From: Nucisporomicrobium flavum
GTDB taxonomy: Bacteria; Actinomycetota; Actinomycetes; Mycobacteriales; Micromonosporaceae
Reading direction: 5' to 3'
DNA length: 64,000 nucleotides
Assembly: GCF_016464385.1 (NCBI RefSeq)
Contig: NZ_JADMLH010000001.1
Location: 186,001-250,000 of the forward strand
In this document: piece by piece, positions 42,888-50,639 of the stretch
Layout: every line of letters begins with the position of its first letter
How positions within the stretch are numbered: position 1 is the first letter of the stretch
Translations under genes and position numbers: made by a program
Notes under the pieces: generated by a model
Seen by the model: only the letters and a program-made list of their open reading frames with translations
Database searches by the model: none
Told to the model about the DNA's origin: nothing

Positions 42888-43496
42888 ATGGCACTGTCCC
42901 CTGAGGAGTTCTACGACCATGCCCTCGCCGCCGCGGACGGTGAGCGGCGGCTTCCACTGGCGCGCATGACGAGCTGGGACATCAGCCCGTTCGAACAGGA
43001 CGGACTGCGAGTCTCGCCGCTGCGCCCGCCGGTGCTTCCCGAGACCGCCCGGCACGGCGAGGACCCGGCGGACTGCCGGAACTGCCGCGACCGGGACGAG
43101 GGGATCTGGTTCAACGATCGCTGGCGGCTGGCCCGGGTCCCGGGGGTGGGCGTGCCGCTGGTGCTCATGCTGTACCCGCGCGACCACCACGACATGGCCG
43201 ACCTCCCCGACGAGCTGGCCGCCGAGCTGGGGCTGCTGACCACGCGCATCGTGCGGCACATGCAGGCCCTTCCGCACGTCTCGCGGGCGCACGTCTACCG
43301 GATCGGCGACGGCGCCGCGCATCTGCACGTCTGGTTCTTCGCCCGGCCCGAGGGGCAAGCCCAGCTGTACGGATCCTGGCTGGTGGTTTGGGACGACCTC
43401 CTGCCCGAGTACCCGGCCGACGTCGCCGACGCCGATGCCGCCACGGTGGCCGGCGCGCTGATCGGCTCCCACGGCGGCCGGCGGGATCCGGCGTGA
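42888..43496 (+). CDS. HIT-superfamily protein
   Basis: 202 residues. HLHVWF (H145, H147) is the histidine-triad-type motif, preceded by CRNCRDRDEGIWFNDRWRLARVP, which resembles the zinc CxxC and first strand of HIT/GalT-like hydrolases, and LVLMLYPRDHHDMADLPDELA. The third triad histidine is not evident, so catalysis is uncertain. Leaderless: TACCGT (42876-42881) 6 nt before ATG. Stop overlaps the amidohydrolase GTG (GTGA), so the pair is coupled. Confidence 0.78.
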   Translation: MALSPEEFYDHALAAADGERRLPLARMTSWDISPFEQDGLRVSPLRPPVLPETARHGEDPADCRNCRDRDEGIWFNDRWRLARVPGVGVPLVLMLYPRDHHDMADLPDELAAELGLLTTRIVRHMQALPHVSRAHVYRIGDGAAHLHVWFFARPEGQAQLYGSWLVVWDDLLPEYPADVADADAATVAGALIGSHGGRRDPA

Positions 43497-44674
43497 GGTC
43501 CGCGCTGCTCGCGATCCGCTCCGGCGCCCTCTTCGACAGTGTGTCCGGGTCCCTCCTGCCCGACCCCGTGGTCATCGTGGACGGCGGGACCATCGTCTCC
43601 GTCGGCAGTGGGACGCCGGTGCCGCCGCACGCCCGGGTCGTCGACCTTCCCGGGGCGACCCTGCTGCCCGGGCTCATCGACACCCACGCCCACCTCGCGT
43701 TCGACGCCGGCGCGGACCCGGTCTCCGCCCTCGCCGCGCGTGACGAGGAGCAGGTGCTCGCGGCCATGGCTGCTGCCGCCCGTACGGCCCTGCTCGGCGG
43801 CGTCACCACGGTGCGCGACCTCGGCGACCTGCACTACCTCTCGCTGCGGCTGCGCGGCCGCGAGGATCTCCCCACGATCGTCGCGGCCGGGCCGCCGATC
43901 ACCACGCCCGGCGGGCACTGCCACTTCCTCGGCGGCGCGGTGGAGGCGTCCGGGAACGCGGTGCGTGCGGCCGTGGCCGACCGCGCCGGGCGCGGCGCCG
44001 ACGTCGTCAAGGTCATGGCCAGCGGCGGCCGGATGACCCCCGGCACCCGGATGGAACAGTCCCAGTTCCCGCCCGCGGTGCTGCGTGCTCTGGTGGACGA
44101 GGCCCACCGGCGCGGCCTGCCGGTCGTCGCGCACGCCCACGGCACCGCGTCGATCCGCGAGTCGCTGGACGCCGGCGTCGACGGGCTCGAGCACGTCACG
44201 TTCTGGAGCGCCGACGGCGTCGACGAGCCGGGTGACCTGATCGGCCGCATCGGACGCAGCCGGGTCCCCGTCGGGATCGTCGCCGGCAACGCCCCCGTGC
44301 CCGGCGCGGTGACCTCCCCGGCGGTGCGGGAGCGGACGCCGCGGATCATCGCGAACTTCCGGGGCCTGCACGAGGCGGGTGCGCGGCTGCTCGTCGGTAC
44401 GGACGCGGGCATCGAGGTGAGCAAGCCGCACGACGTGCTGCCGTACGCGATCGCTCAGGCGAGTGACGTGGTGCTCGGCCCAGTGGGCGCGTTGCGCTCG
44501 GCCACGTCGGTCGCCGCCGCGGCGTGCGGACTCGCCGGGAGCAAGGGCCGGCTGGCGGCCGGCTTCGACGCGGACGTTCTGGCGGTGGACGGCAACCCCC
44601 TCACCGATCCCGTGGCGCTGCGCCGCGTCCGGGCTGTCTTCGCCCGCGGGCAGGCTGTGGCTGCCGGTCGGTGA
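43493..44674 (+). CDS. Amidohydrolase (imidazolonepropionase/prolidase-like)
   Basis: 393 residues. Composite beta-sandwich and TIM barrel: metal motif DTHAHL (H65, H67), VTTVRDLGD, VKVMASGG (carboxylated-lysine strand), VVAHAHGTASI, EHVTFW and GTDAGI (the catalytic aspartate). Metal-dependent hydrolase of amide or cyclic amide bonds; substrate unknown. Coupled to the HIT gene by a 4-bp overlap. Its last 74 bp overlap the convergent MmcQ-like gene. Confidence 0.9.
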   Translation: MRSALLAIRSGALFDSVSGSLLPDPVVIVDGGTIVSVGSGTPVPPHARVVDLPGATLLPGLIDTHAHLAFDAGADPVSALAARDEEQVLAAMAAAARTALLGGVTTVRDLGDLHYLSLRLRGREDLPTIVAAGPPITTPGGHCHFLGGAVEASGNAVRAAVADRAGRGADVVKVMASGGRMTPGTRMEQSQFPPAVLRALVDEAHRRGLPVVAHAHGTASIRESLDAGVDGLEHVTFWSADGVDEPGDLIGRIGRSRVPVGIVAGNAPVPGAVTSPAVRERTPRIIANFRGLHEAGARLLVGTDAGIEVSKPHDVLPYAIAQASDVVLGPVGALRSATSVAAAACGLAGSKGRLAAGFDADVLAVDGNPLTDPVALRRVRAVFARGQAVAAGR

Positions 44675-45077
44675 CCATCAGCCCGGGGAGCCGGGCGATG
44701 AGGAACTTCGGGGCCATCTCGCAGTAGCTGTCCGTGAGAAGCTCGGCGATCTCCGTCCAGTCGGTGTGGTCGCCGAGGACGGCGGCGGCGACGTTGTGTC
44801 CCCAGTCGGCGCGGAAATACGGGAAACCGTCGGCGGTCAGGCCGAGCAGGTCGTCCGCCGGTACGCGGAACGTCAGCAGGATCGCCTCCGTGAACGGCCG
44901 GCCGGGGCGCACCGGGGCGCGGCCGGGCCCGGCCTCATACACGTGGGCGATCGTGCGCTGCCGGATCCGCCAGCGCACGCCGATCCAGGCCGGTTCCTCG
45001 TGCGTCTCCGGCAGCGACCGGCAGATCGATCGCAGCCGCTCCAGGATCGCGGACGGAACGTCCCCAGGTGCCGACAT
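44601..45077 (-). CDS. MmcQ/YjbR family (DUF419) protein
   Basis: 158 residues. Double-wing fold with RLRSICRSLPETHEEPAWIGVRWRIRQRTIAHV, LLTFRVPADDLLGL, GHNVAAAVLGDHTDWTEIAELLTDSY and KFLIARL. Often called DNA-binding from the fold, not proven. Leaderless: TACGGT (45085-45090) 7 nt before ATG 45077. The C-terminus past about residue 137 overlaps the amidohydrolase gene and is Arg/Pro-rich, so it may be unstructured. Confidence 0.87.
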   Translation of the reverse strand: MSAPGDVPSAILERLRSICRSLPETHEEPAWIGVRWRIRQRTIAHVYEAGPGRAPVRPGRPFTEAILLTFRVPADDLLGLTADGFPYFRADWGHNVAAAVLGDHTDWTEIAELLTDSYCEMAPKFLIARLPGLMVTDRQPQPARGRRQPGRGAAPRDR

Positions 45078-45132
45078 GGGCCCGACCGTACCGGCCACCT
45101 GTGACATTTCCGCCGGCCCGTACGCTCGTGCG

Positions 45133-45525
45133 GTGACCGACTTTCGCAGTGCGGTGGAAGCACGTGACCCCGACGCCATCACGGCGACCCTGGCCGGCAC
45201 CGTGGTTTTCCGCAGCCCGGTGGCGTTCAAGCCCTACCCGGGCAAGGCCATCACCGCGGCGATCCTGCGCGGCGTGCTGCGGGTCTTCGAGGATTTCCGG
45301 TACGTCCGCGAGCTGAGCGGCGACGGCGGCCGCGACCATGCGCTGGTGTTCGAGGCGCGGATCGGTGACGTCGCGGTCGAAGGCTGCGACTTCCTGCACC
45401 TCGACGAGAACGGCCTGATCGACGAGTTCACGGTGATGGTGCGGCCGCTGTCCGCCGCCCAGGCGCTGGCCGCCGCGATGGCCGCCCAGTTCGACCGGAT
45501 CCAGCAGGAGGCGGCCGCCGGCTGA
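45133..45525 (+). CDS. SnoaL/NTF2-like protein
   Basis: 130 residues. NTF2-like cone fold: FRSAVEARDPDAITATLAGTVVFRSPVAF, PYPGKAITAAILRGVLRVFEDFRYV, ALVFEARIGDVAVEGCDFLHLDENGLIDEFTVMVRP (read in parts: LVFEARIGD, DFLHLDENGLIDEF). Could be a small hydrolase/isomerase or binding protein. Leaderless: TACGCT (45121-45126) 6 nt before GTG. Confidence 0.85.
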   Translation: MTDFRSAVEARDPDAITATLAGTVVFRSPVAFKPYPGKAITAAILRGVLRVFEDFRYVRELSGDGGRDHALVFEARIGDVAVEGCDFLHLDENGLIDEFTVMVRPLSAAQALAAAMAAQFDRIQQEAAAG

Positions 45526-45543
45526 GCTGCGGCGCGCCGGTCG

Positions 45544-46251
45544 TCAGGACCGGTCCGGGCGCCGCCGCCGCAGGAGGAGGACGGCACCGCCGGCCACGAC
45601 CAGCGCGCCCACGGTCACCCAGACCCACCACAGTGACGTGCCACCGTCGTCCTCGACGGCCGCCTGGGCGGGCGCCGGCGTGGTCGGCGCGACGCCGGCC
45701 GGAGCCGGCCCGGAGGCGGCGGGAGCCGACGTGGTCTCCGACGGCGTGGCCGAGGTGACCGGCGCCTTCGGGCCGGGCTTCAGGGTCACCAGGGGCGCCG
45801 GGTTGTCCGGCTCGTCCGCCCCCGCCTTCTGGATCTCGATCCAGCGCGAGACCTTGCCGTCCCCGTACGTCTCCAGGGTCTTGAACGACAGCCGCGTCTC
45901 GCCGTCGGGCAGCTTGGCGATCTTGACCTTCCACTCCGCGTCGGCGCCGACCTTGAGCGCCTTGCCGCCGACGGTGAACCCGTCCGCGCCGCGCGTGAAC
46001 GTCCACCCGGCCGGCGCCTTCACCAGCGTCACCGTGGCCGGGTAGATCCCCTCGGGCAGCACGACCCGCTCGCTCTTGATGCCCGCGGACGTGCTCTCCG
46101 CCTCGCCGTGGAAGGTCAGCGTCACGTCGGACGCCCCGGCCCGGTCCTTGTCCGCGCTCACCTCGACGTGCGCGGCGGCGGGACCGGCGAGCGCCAGCAC
46201 CCCCAGCCCCGCGAGAGCACCGACCGCGGACCACCGGAACCCGTTACGCAC
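45544..46251 (-). CDS. YcnI-like (DUF1775) copper protein, membrane-anchored
   Basis: 235 residues. Signal peptide 1-27 (ALAGPAAA) and cleavage that would expose H28 (HVEVSADKD), the N-terminal histidine that binds copper in YcnI-type domains; the DUF1775 fold covers about 28-150 (YPATVTLVKAPAGWTFTRG, ETRLSFKTLETYGDGKVSRWIE). A Pro/Ala/Thr linker and one C-terminal helix with RRRR stop (SLWWVWVTVGALVVAGGAVLLL) anchor it outside the membrane. GTG start overlaps the preceding gene by 8 bp. Confidence 0.9.
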   Translation of the reverse strand: MRNGFRWSAVGALAGLGVLALAGPAAAHVEVSADKDRAGASDVTLTFHGEAESTSAGIKSERVVLPEGIYPATVTLVKAPAGWTFTRGADGFTVGGKALKVGADAEWKVKIAKLPDGETRLSFKTLETYGDGKVSRWIEIQKAGADEPDNPAPLVTLKPGPKAPVTSATPSETTSAPAASGPAPAGVAPTTPAPAQAAVEDDGGTSLWWVWVTVGALVVAGGAVLLLRRRRPDRS

Positions 46252-46681
46252 CCTTGACCACCTTCGTCTGATCTGTCGTCTGCTCGCTGTGCCGGTCGAA
46301 GCCCCAGCCCACTGCCACCGTAGTGCCGACCGTCGCCTTGTCCTTGGGTGGCTCCGTCCGGGCCGGTGCGGCGGTGATGCCGATCGCGCCCAGCGCCGCC
46401 GTCACGATCATGACCCACTCCTGGGCGTCGATGCGCTCGTCGAGGATCACCACCGCGGCGACGTTGAGGCCGGCGAGCAGCATCGCGACGACGCTCTTCG
46501 TCCACGGCCGGTCGGGAGCCAGCGGCACGAGGTAGACCCCCGCCGCCGTCACCACCGCGATCGCGACGGTCACCCACTCCGGGCGGCCGATCCGGCCGTC
46601 GCCGGAGAGCAGGGGGATGATCACGTACGCGACGGCGTACAGGAAACCGATGATCGCCTTGCCGTACTTGTTGACGAACAT
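46244..46681 (-). CDS. Small membrane protein, holin-like topology
   Basis: 145 residues with about four helices (AIIGFLYAVAYVIIPLLSG, WVTVAIAVVTAAGVYLVPLA, SVVAMLLAGLNVAAVVIL, WVMIVTAALGAIGITAA) and a charged C-terminal tail. The pattern recalls phage-type holin-like proteins of actinobacteria, but no domain is assigned. Overlaps the YcnI-like gene by 8 bp, so likely co-transcribed; a role in copper handling is guesswork. Confidence 0.7.
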   Translation of the reverse strand: MFVNKYGKAIIGFLYAVAYVIIPLLSGDGRIGRPEWVTVAIAVVTAAGVYLVPLAPDRPWTKSVVAMLLAGLNVAAVVILDERIDAQEWVMIVTAALGAIGITAAPARTEPPKDKATVGTTVAVGWGFDRHSEQTTDQTKVVKGA

Positions 46682-46773
46682 GGATGAACAGGGTGCCAGA
46701 ACCGGCCCGTGCGGCTCGCAGGGGTCCGGCCGGATCCGGCGCGTTGTCGTACCCCGGGACTAAGGTCGGTGCC

Positions 46774-47688
46774 GTGACCGAGCGACCTCTGCTGGCCGTC
46801 GACGCCCCCAGCCTGTATTTCCGCGCGTTCCACGGCATCCCCGAGTCCGCCGCTAGGACGGAGGCGGGGGAGCCCGTCAACGCCGTCCGGGGCTTCGTCG
46901 ACATGCTGGCGCAGCTGATCCGCACCCGCCGCCCCGGCCGGGTGGTGTGCGCGCTCGACGCGTCGTGGCGCCCGGCGTGGCGGGTGGCGCTGGTGCCGTC
47001 GTACAAGAAGCACCGCGTGGCCCACGGCGACGTCGAGGAGGTCCCGGCCGCGCTGGAGAAGCAGATCCCGGTCCTGCTGCAGGTGCTCGAGGCCGTCGGC
47101 ATCCCGGCGTTCGGTGTCGACGGTTACGAGGCCGACGACGTGCTCGGCACGCTCGCGGCGACCCAGCCCGCCCCGGTCGAGGTGGTCTCCGGCGACCGTG
47201 ACCTCTACCAGCTCGTCGACGACGCCCGGGGCACCCGGCTGCTCTACTGCGGCCGCGGCGTCGCCAAGCTCGAGGACAGCGACGACGCGGCGGTCCAGGC
47301 GAAGTACGGCGTCCCCGCCCGCTGGTATGCCGACTTCGCCGCCATGCGCGGCGACCCGAGCGACGGCCTGCCCGGCGTGCCCGGCGTGGGGGAGAAGACG
47401 GCTGCCCGCCTGATCGCCCGCTACGGCGGCATCGACGAGATCCTCGCCGCCCTCGACGACCCGGCGTCCGGCTTCGCGCCCGGGCTGCGCACGAAGCTCC
47501 TCGCGGCGAAGGACTACCTGGCGGCTGCCCTGCCGGTGTGCAAGGTGGCGCTCGACGTGCCGCTGCCGGCGTTCGACCCGGCCCTGCCCCGGGCGCCGAA
47601 GGACGACGAGGCGCTGCTGGCCCTGGCGGCGCGGTGGAATCTGGCGGGCTCGGCCCGGCGGCTCGTCGACGCGCTCGCCGCCGCCTGA
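46774..47688 (+). CDS. 5'-3' exonuclease (Pol I N-terminal/FEN-like)
   Basis: 304 residues. Metal-binding acidic residues in LLAVDAPSLYFRAFH, VVCALDASWRPAWR, VDGYEADDVLGTLA and VVSGDRDLYQLVDD, plus the helix-hairpin-helix GVPGVGEKTAARLIARYGG (near 200). This is a stand-alone exonuclease domain as in Mycobacterium Rv2090-type proteins, used in replication or repair. Leaderless: TAAGGT (46761-46766) 7 nt before GTG 46774. Confidence 0.93.
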   Translation: MTERPLLAVDAPSLYFRAFHGIPESAARTEAGEPVNAVRGFVDMLAQLIRTRRPGRVVCALDASWRPAWRVALVPSYKKHRVAHGDVEEVPAALEKQIPVLLQVLEAVGIPAFGVDGYEADDVLGTLAATQPAPVEVVSGDRDLYQLVDDARGTRLLYCGRGVAKLEDSDDAAVQAKYGVPARWYADFAAMRGDPSDGLPGVPGVGEKTAARLIARYGGIDEILAALDDPASGFAPGLRTKLLAAKDYLAAALPVCKVALDVPLPAFDPALPRAPKDDEALLALAARWNLAGSARRLVDALAAA

Positions 47689-47704
47689 GCACGGCATGTA
47701 AGGG

Positions 47705-47772
47705 ATCGTGCACGATGCGTGAGAATTGCGACCGAGGCCGGGCTGACAGGAAAACCTAACGGCCGTTAAGCT
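47705..47772 (+). promoter_or_regulatory. Two palindromes and -10 before acyl-CoA dehydrogenase
   Basis: ATCGTGCACGAT (47705-47716) and TAACGGCCGTTA (47757-47768) are perfect 12-bp palindromes. The second overlaps the -10 hexamer TAAGCT (47767-47772), 7 nt from the GTG, so a repressor bound there would block the leaderless promoter. No regulator gene is adjacent. Confidence 0.5.
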
Positions 47773-47779
47773 CGGTCTT

Positions 47780-48922
47780 GTGACGGTCGAGCGGATCCTG
47801 CCAACGGACGAAGCGTACGAGGTGCTGGGGCTGACCCGGGAGATCGCCCAGGGCGAGCTGGTCCCGCGGGCGGCGCGCTACGAGGAACGGGGCGAGTTCC
47901 CCCGGGACGTGCTGCGCACGATCGGGCGGGCCGGGCTGCTCGGGCTGCCGTACCCGGAGGCGGACGGCGGCGGTGGCCAGCCGTACGAGGTGTATCTCCA
48001 GGTCCTCGAGACCCTGGCCACCTCGTGGGTCGCGATCGCCGAGGCGGTCAGCGTGCACACGCTGTCCTGCTTCCCGGTGGCCGCCTTCGGGACGGAACGC
48101 CAGCGCAAGGACCTCCCCGAGATGCTCGGCGGCGACCTGCTGGGCGCGTACTGTCTCTCCGAGCCGCAGGGCGGCAGTGACGCCGCGTCGCTGGCCACGC
48201 GGGCCGTGCGGGACACCGACGAGTACGTCGTGACCGGCACCAAAGCGTGGATCACCCACGGCGGGCACGCCGACTTCTACAACGTCTTCTGCCGCACCGG
48301 CGGTCCCGGCGCCGCGGGCATCTCGTGCCTGCTCGCCGACGCGGCCACGCCCGGCCTCCTGCCGCAGCAACCCGAACGGACGATGGGCCTGCGCTCGTCG
48401 GCACCGGCGCAGATCGTCTTCGACGGCGCGCGGATTCCCGTGGACCGCCTCGTGGGGGAGGAGGGCGCCGGGTTCCGGATCGCCATGCAGGCCCTGGACG
48501 CGGGCCGGCTCGGCATCGCGGCGTGCGCGGTGGGGCTGGCCCAGGCGGCGCTCGACCAGGCGAGCGCGTACGCGAAGGAACGCACCCAGTTCGGCAAGCC
48601 GATCGCGGCCTTCCAGGGTGTGGGCTTCCTGCTGGCGGACATGGCGACGCAGGTCGCGGCGGCGCGGGCGCTGATGCTGGCGGCGGCGCGGCTCAAGGAC
48701 GCAGGCCGCCCGTACGCGGCGGAGGCGGCGAAGGCGAAGCTGTTCGCGACGGACACGGCGATGAAGGTGACCACCGACGCCGTGCAGGTGCTGGGCGGGG
48801 CCGGGTATGTCAGCGACTTCCCGGTGGAGCGCTACTTCCGGGAAGCGAAGGTGCTGCAGATCGTGGAGGGCACCAACCAGATCCAGCGGCTGGTGATCGC
48901 CCGTTCCCTGACCCGCGACTGA
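47780..48922 (+). CDS. Acyl-CoA dehydrogenase
   Basis: 380 residues, standard ACAD length. LSEPQGGSDAASLATRAV contacts FAD, MGLRSSAPAQIVFDG, YAKERTQFGKPIAAFQG, QVLGGAGYVSDFPVERYFREAKV and the catalytic base E363 in IVEGTNQIQRL. Oxidises a short or branched acyl-CoA (2,3-dehydrogenation); the fatty acyl range is not readable. Leaderless start GTG. Monocistronic. Confidence 0.93.
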   Translation: MTVERILPTDEAYEVLGLTREIAQGELVPRAARYEERGEFPRDVLRTIGRAGLLGLPYPEADGGGGQPYEVYLQVLETLATSWVAIAEAVSVHTLSCFPVAAFGTERQRKDLPEMLGGDLLGAYCLSEPQGGSDAASLATRAVRDTDEYVVTGTKAWITHGGHADFYNVFCRTGGPGAAGISCLLADAATPGLLPQQPERTMGLRSSAPAQIVFDGARIPVDRLVGEEGAGFRIAMQALDAGRLGIAACAVGLAQAALDQASAYAKERTQFGKPIAAFQGVGFLLADMATQVAAARALMLAAARLKDAGRPYAAEAAKAKLFATDTAMKVTTDAVQVLGGAGYVSDFPVERYFREAKVLQIVEGTNQIQRLVIARSLTRD

Positions 48923-49232
48923 CCACCCGTCGACCGGCCCGGATGGCCCCACCCCTACAACCTAGAATCCTAGGATGCCTTACGCGGCGTGCGGCCGCTC
49001 ACAGGGTTGAACCGTTTCTGAGCAGCGAAGCGCCTTCGAGTGAGCTGCTACGAACTCGTTTGCTCGGCGGGGTAGCGGCTTCCATGATCGCTTCGTGGAT
49101 GTCGTGACGCAGTGGGTGCGGACGTCGTGGACGAAGCGCTCGCGCGGCGGCCCGGCGGCGGCCGTTCGGAACGCCGCTCCGGTGGGTTTCACCTTGCCGG
49201 TGCCTCGGTGCCCTGTCGTCCACGAGGTGGTG
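48923..49232. other. Gap before hypothetical gene, with ATCCTAGGAT palindrome
   Basis: 310 bp without a convincing gene. ATCCTAGGATGC (48967-48978) is a 10-bp palindrome plus GC that recurs at 53851. An 8-bp inverted pair CGCTTCGT/ACGAAGCG surrounds about 49090-49140. A reverse frame (48980-49429) and a longer upstream frame of the next gene run through part of it, but neither looks coding. Confidence 0.5.
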
Positions 49233-49565
49233 ATGGACGAGGCGTACGAGTTCGAGCCGCGCGAGTCGGTCCGAGACGGGCAGCCGGACCGGGCCGACGT
49301 GCGGTTGAAGGAGAGCGACGGTCGACTACGGGTGGAGTTGATGGTGCCGCCCTGGGGCATGCCCCGGCGGTGGCGGCGGCCCCCGGCGGTATGGCTGAGG
49401 CCGGGTGAGTGGGTGCGTTGGCAGGTCAACTACCGCTTCTCTTCGCGGCTCAGGGAGTGGACCTATCGCCTGGACACGCTGAATCTGGCATATGGCCCGA
49501 CCGCAGCGGATGTCTTCACGGGCGACCCGACGCGTCATATCGATGAGCGTGGGCTTCTCCGCTAG
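49233..49565 (+). CDS. Hypothetical protein (110 aa)
   Basis: Soluble, Arg/Trp/Pro-rich, starts MDEAYEFEPRESVRDGQ, with central VELMVPPWGMPRRW and YRFSSRLREWTYRLDTLNLAYG. No family recognised. GAGG (49224-49227) stands 5 nt before the ATG; third-position GC bias supports coding. An in-frame ATG at 49095 would add 46 residues of poor coding character. Confidence 0.6.
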   Translation: MDEAYEFEPRESVRDGQPDRADVRLKESDGRLRVELMVPPWGMPRRWRRPPAVWLRPGEWVRWQVNYRFSSRLREWTYRLDTLNLAYGPTAADVFTGDPTRHIDERGLLR

Positions 49566-49623
49566 CCGCCCTCGTTGTCGGAGTCCGAGCCGAGCCGCGG
49601 ACGAGGATCGAGCGGGGAGCGGG

Positions 49624-49935
49624 TCAGGCGTCGGTGCCGGCGGTCAGCACGGCGAGCACACCGGTGATCTCCAGCGACCGCCGGATGATCCCGTGCACGT
49701 TGTCGATGCGGAAGCGGGACCCCTGGCGGTGGGCGGCGTTGCGGGCGCGCAGCATGATGTGGATGCCGGCCGAGTCGCAGAACTTCACGTTGCGCAGGTC
49801 GAGGATCAGCTCCGCGGGCTTCTCCGCGAGGCCCTGTTCGACGCGCTGGGCGACGATGTCGGCGGTGACCAGGTCGAGGGCGCCGTGGAGTTCCAGCCGC
49901 AGGATGTCCGCGTCGCGGCTGGCGCTGATCTCCAC
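49624..49935 (-). CDS. STAS-domain anti-anti-sigma factor
   Basis: 103 residues. STAS fold: LRLELHGALDLVTADIVAQRVEQGL, LILDLRNVKFCDSAGIHIML with phosphorylatable S55 after aspartate. Members bind RsbW-type kinases and release sigma factors when dephosphorylated. No anti-sigma or sigma gene is adjacent. GTG start with GGAAGGA upstream. Confidence 0.9.
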   Translation of the reverse strand: MEISASRDADILRLELHGALDLVTADIVAQRVEQGLAEKPAELILDLRNVKFCDSAGIHIMLRARNAAHRQGSRFRIDNVHGIIRRSLEITGVLAVLTAGTDA

Positions 49936-50170
49936 GTGGTCGCCGTCCTTCCGATGGGCCTGAGCCGCTGAGGTTCCCGGCCATTCTCACGTGCAATCCC
50001 GCCCGGGCGAAGTTCCGGGTCCCTCGTTAGGGGAGCCGCCCGGCCGGCGGTCCGGCACGCGACGCCGGGCCGCTGGTCTCCCATGCCTGGTCATCCGCCG
50101 ATTCCGGCCGGCCGGGAGGCGAGTGCCGACCTTTCGAAGCCGGGAGGGCGGCCAGGAGAGCGGAGGCGGT

Positions 50171-50635
50171 ATGTTCCTTGCCGTGGAAGAGATCGACCGG
50201 GCGATCGTGGGCGCCCTCACCGCGGACGGCCGGCTGTCCTACACCGATCTCGCCGAGCGGGTCGGGCTGAGCGTGTCCGCCGTGCACCAGCGGGTACGCC
50301 GCCTCGAGCAGCGTGGGGTCATCAACGGGTACACGGCGAAGGTGTCGTATGAGGCCCTCGAGCTGCCGTTGACGGCGTTCGTCGCGATCCGCCCGTTCGA
50401 CCCGTCGCAGCCCGACGACGCGCCGGAGCGGCTGGCGCATCTGTCCGAGATCGACTCCTGCTATTCGGTGGCGGGGGAGGACTTCTACATGTTGCTGGTG
50501 CGGGTGGCGAGCCCGGCGGATCTGGAGCGGTTGCTGCAGGAGATCCGTACGGCGGCGAACGTGACCACGCGGACGACGGTGGTGCTGAGCACGCCGTACG
50601 AGAACCGTCCGCCCCGGATGGCTCCGGCCGGCTGA
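50171..50635 (+). CDS. Lrp/AsnC-family transcriptional regulator
   Basis: 154 residues. N-terminal HTH (LSYTDLAERVGLSVSAVHQRVRRLEQRGVI in parts: TDLAERVGLS and AVHQRVRRLE), and a C-terminal RAM ligand domain (VAGEDFYMLLVRVASPADLERLLQEI). Likely regulates amino-acid metabolism; target unknown. GGAGGCGG stands before ATG 50171. The gap 49936-50170 (235 bp) shows no gene. Stop faces the convergent glucoamylase gene 4 bp away. Confidence 0.93.
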   Translation: MFLAVEEIDRAIVGALTADGRLSYTDLAERVGLSVSAVHQRVRRLEQRGVINGYTAKVSYEALELPLTAFVAIRPFDPSQPDDAPERLAHLSEIDSCYSVAGEDFYMLLVRVASPADLERLLQEIRTAANVTTRTTVVLSTPYENRPPRMAPAG

Positions 50636-50639
50636 GCTG

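Noticed and set aside
48980-49429. 149-codon minus-strand frame with a stretch resembling transposon debris
   Set aside because: Overlaps the better-supported plus-strand gene and has no recognisable domain.
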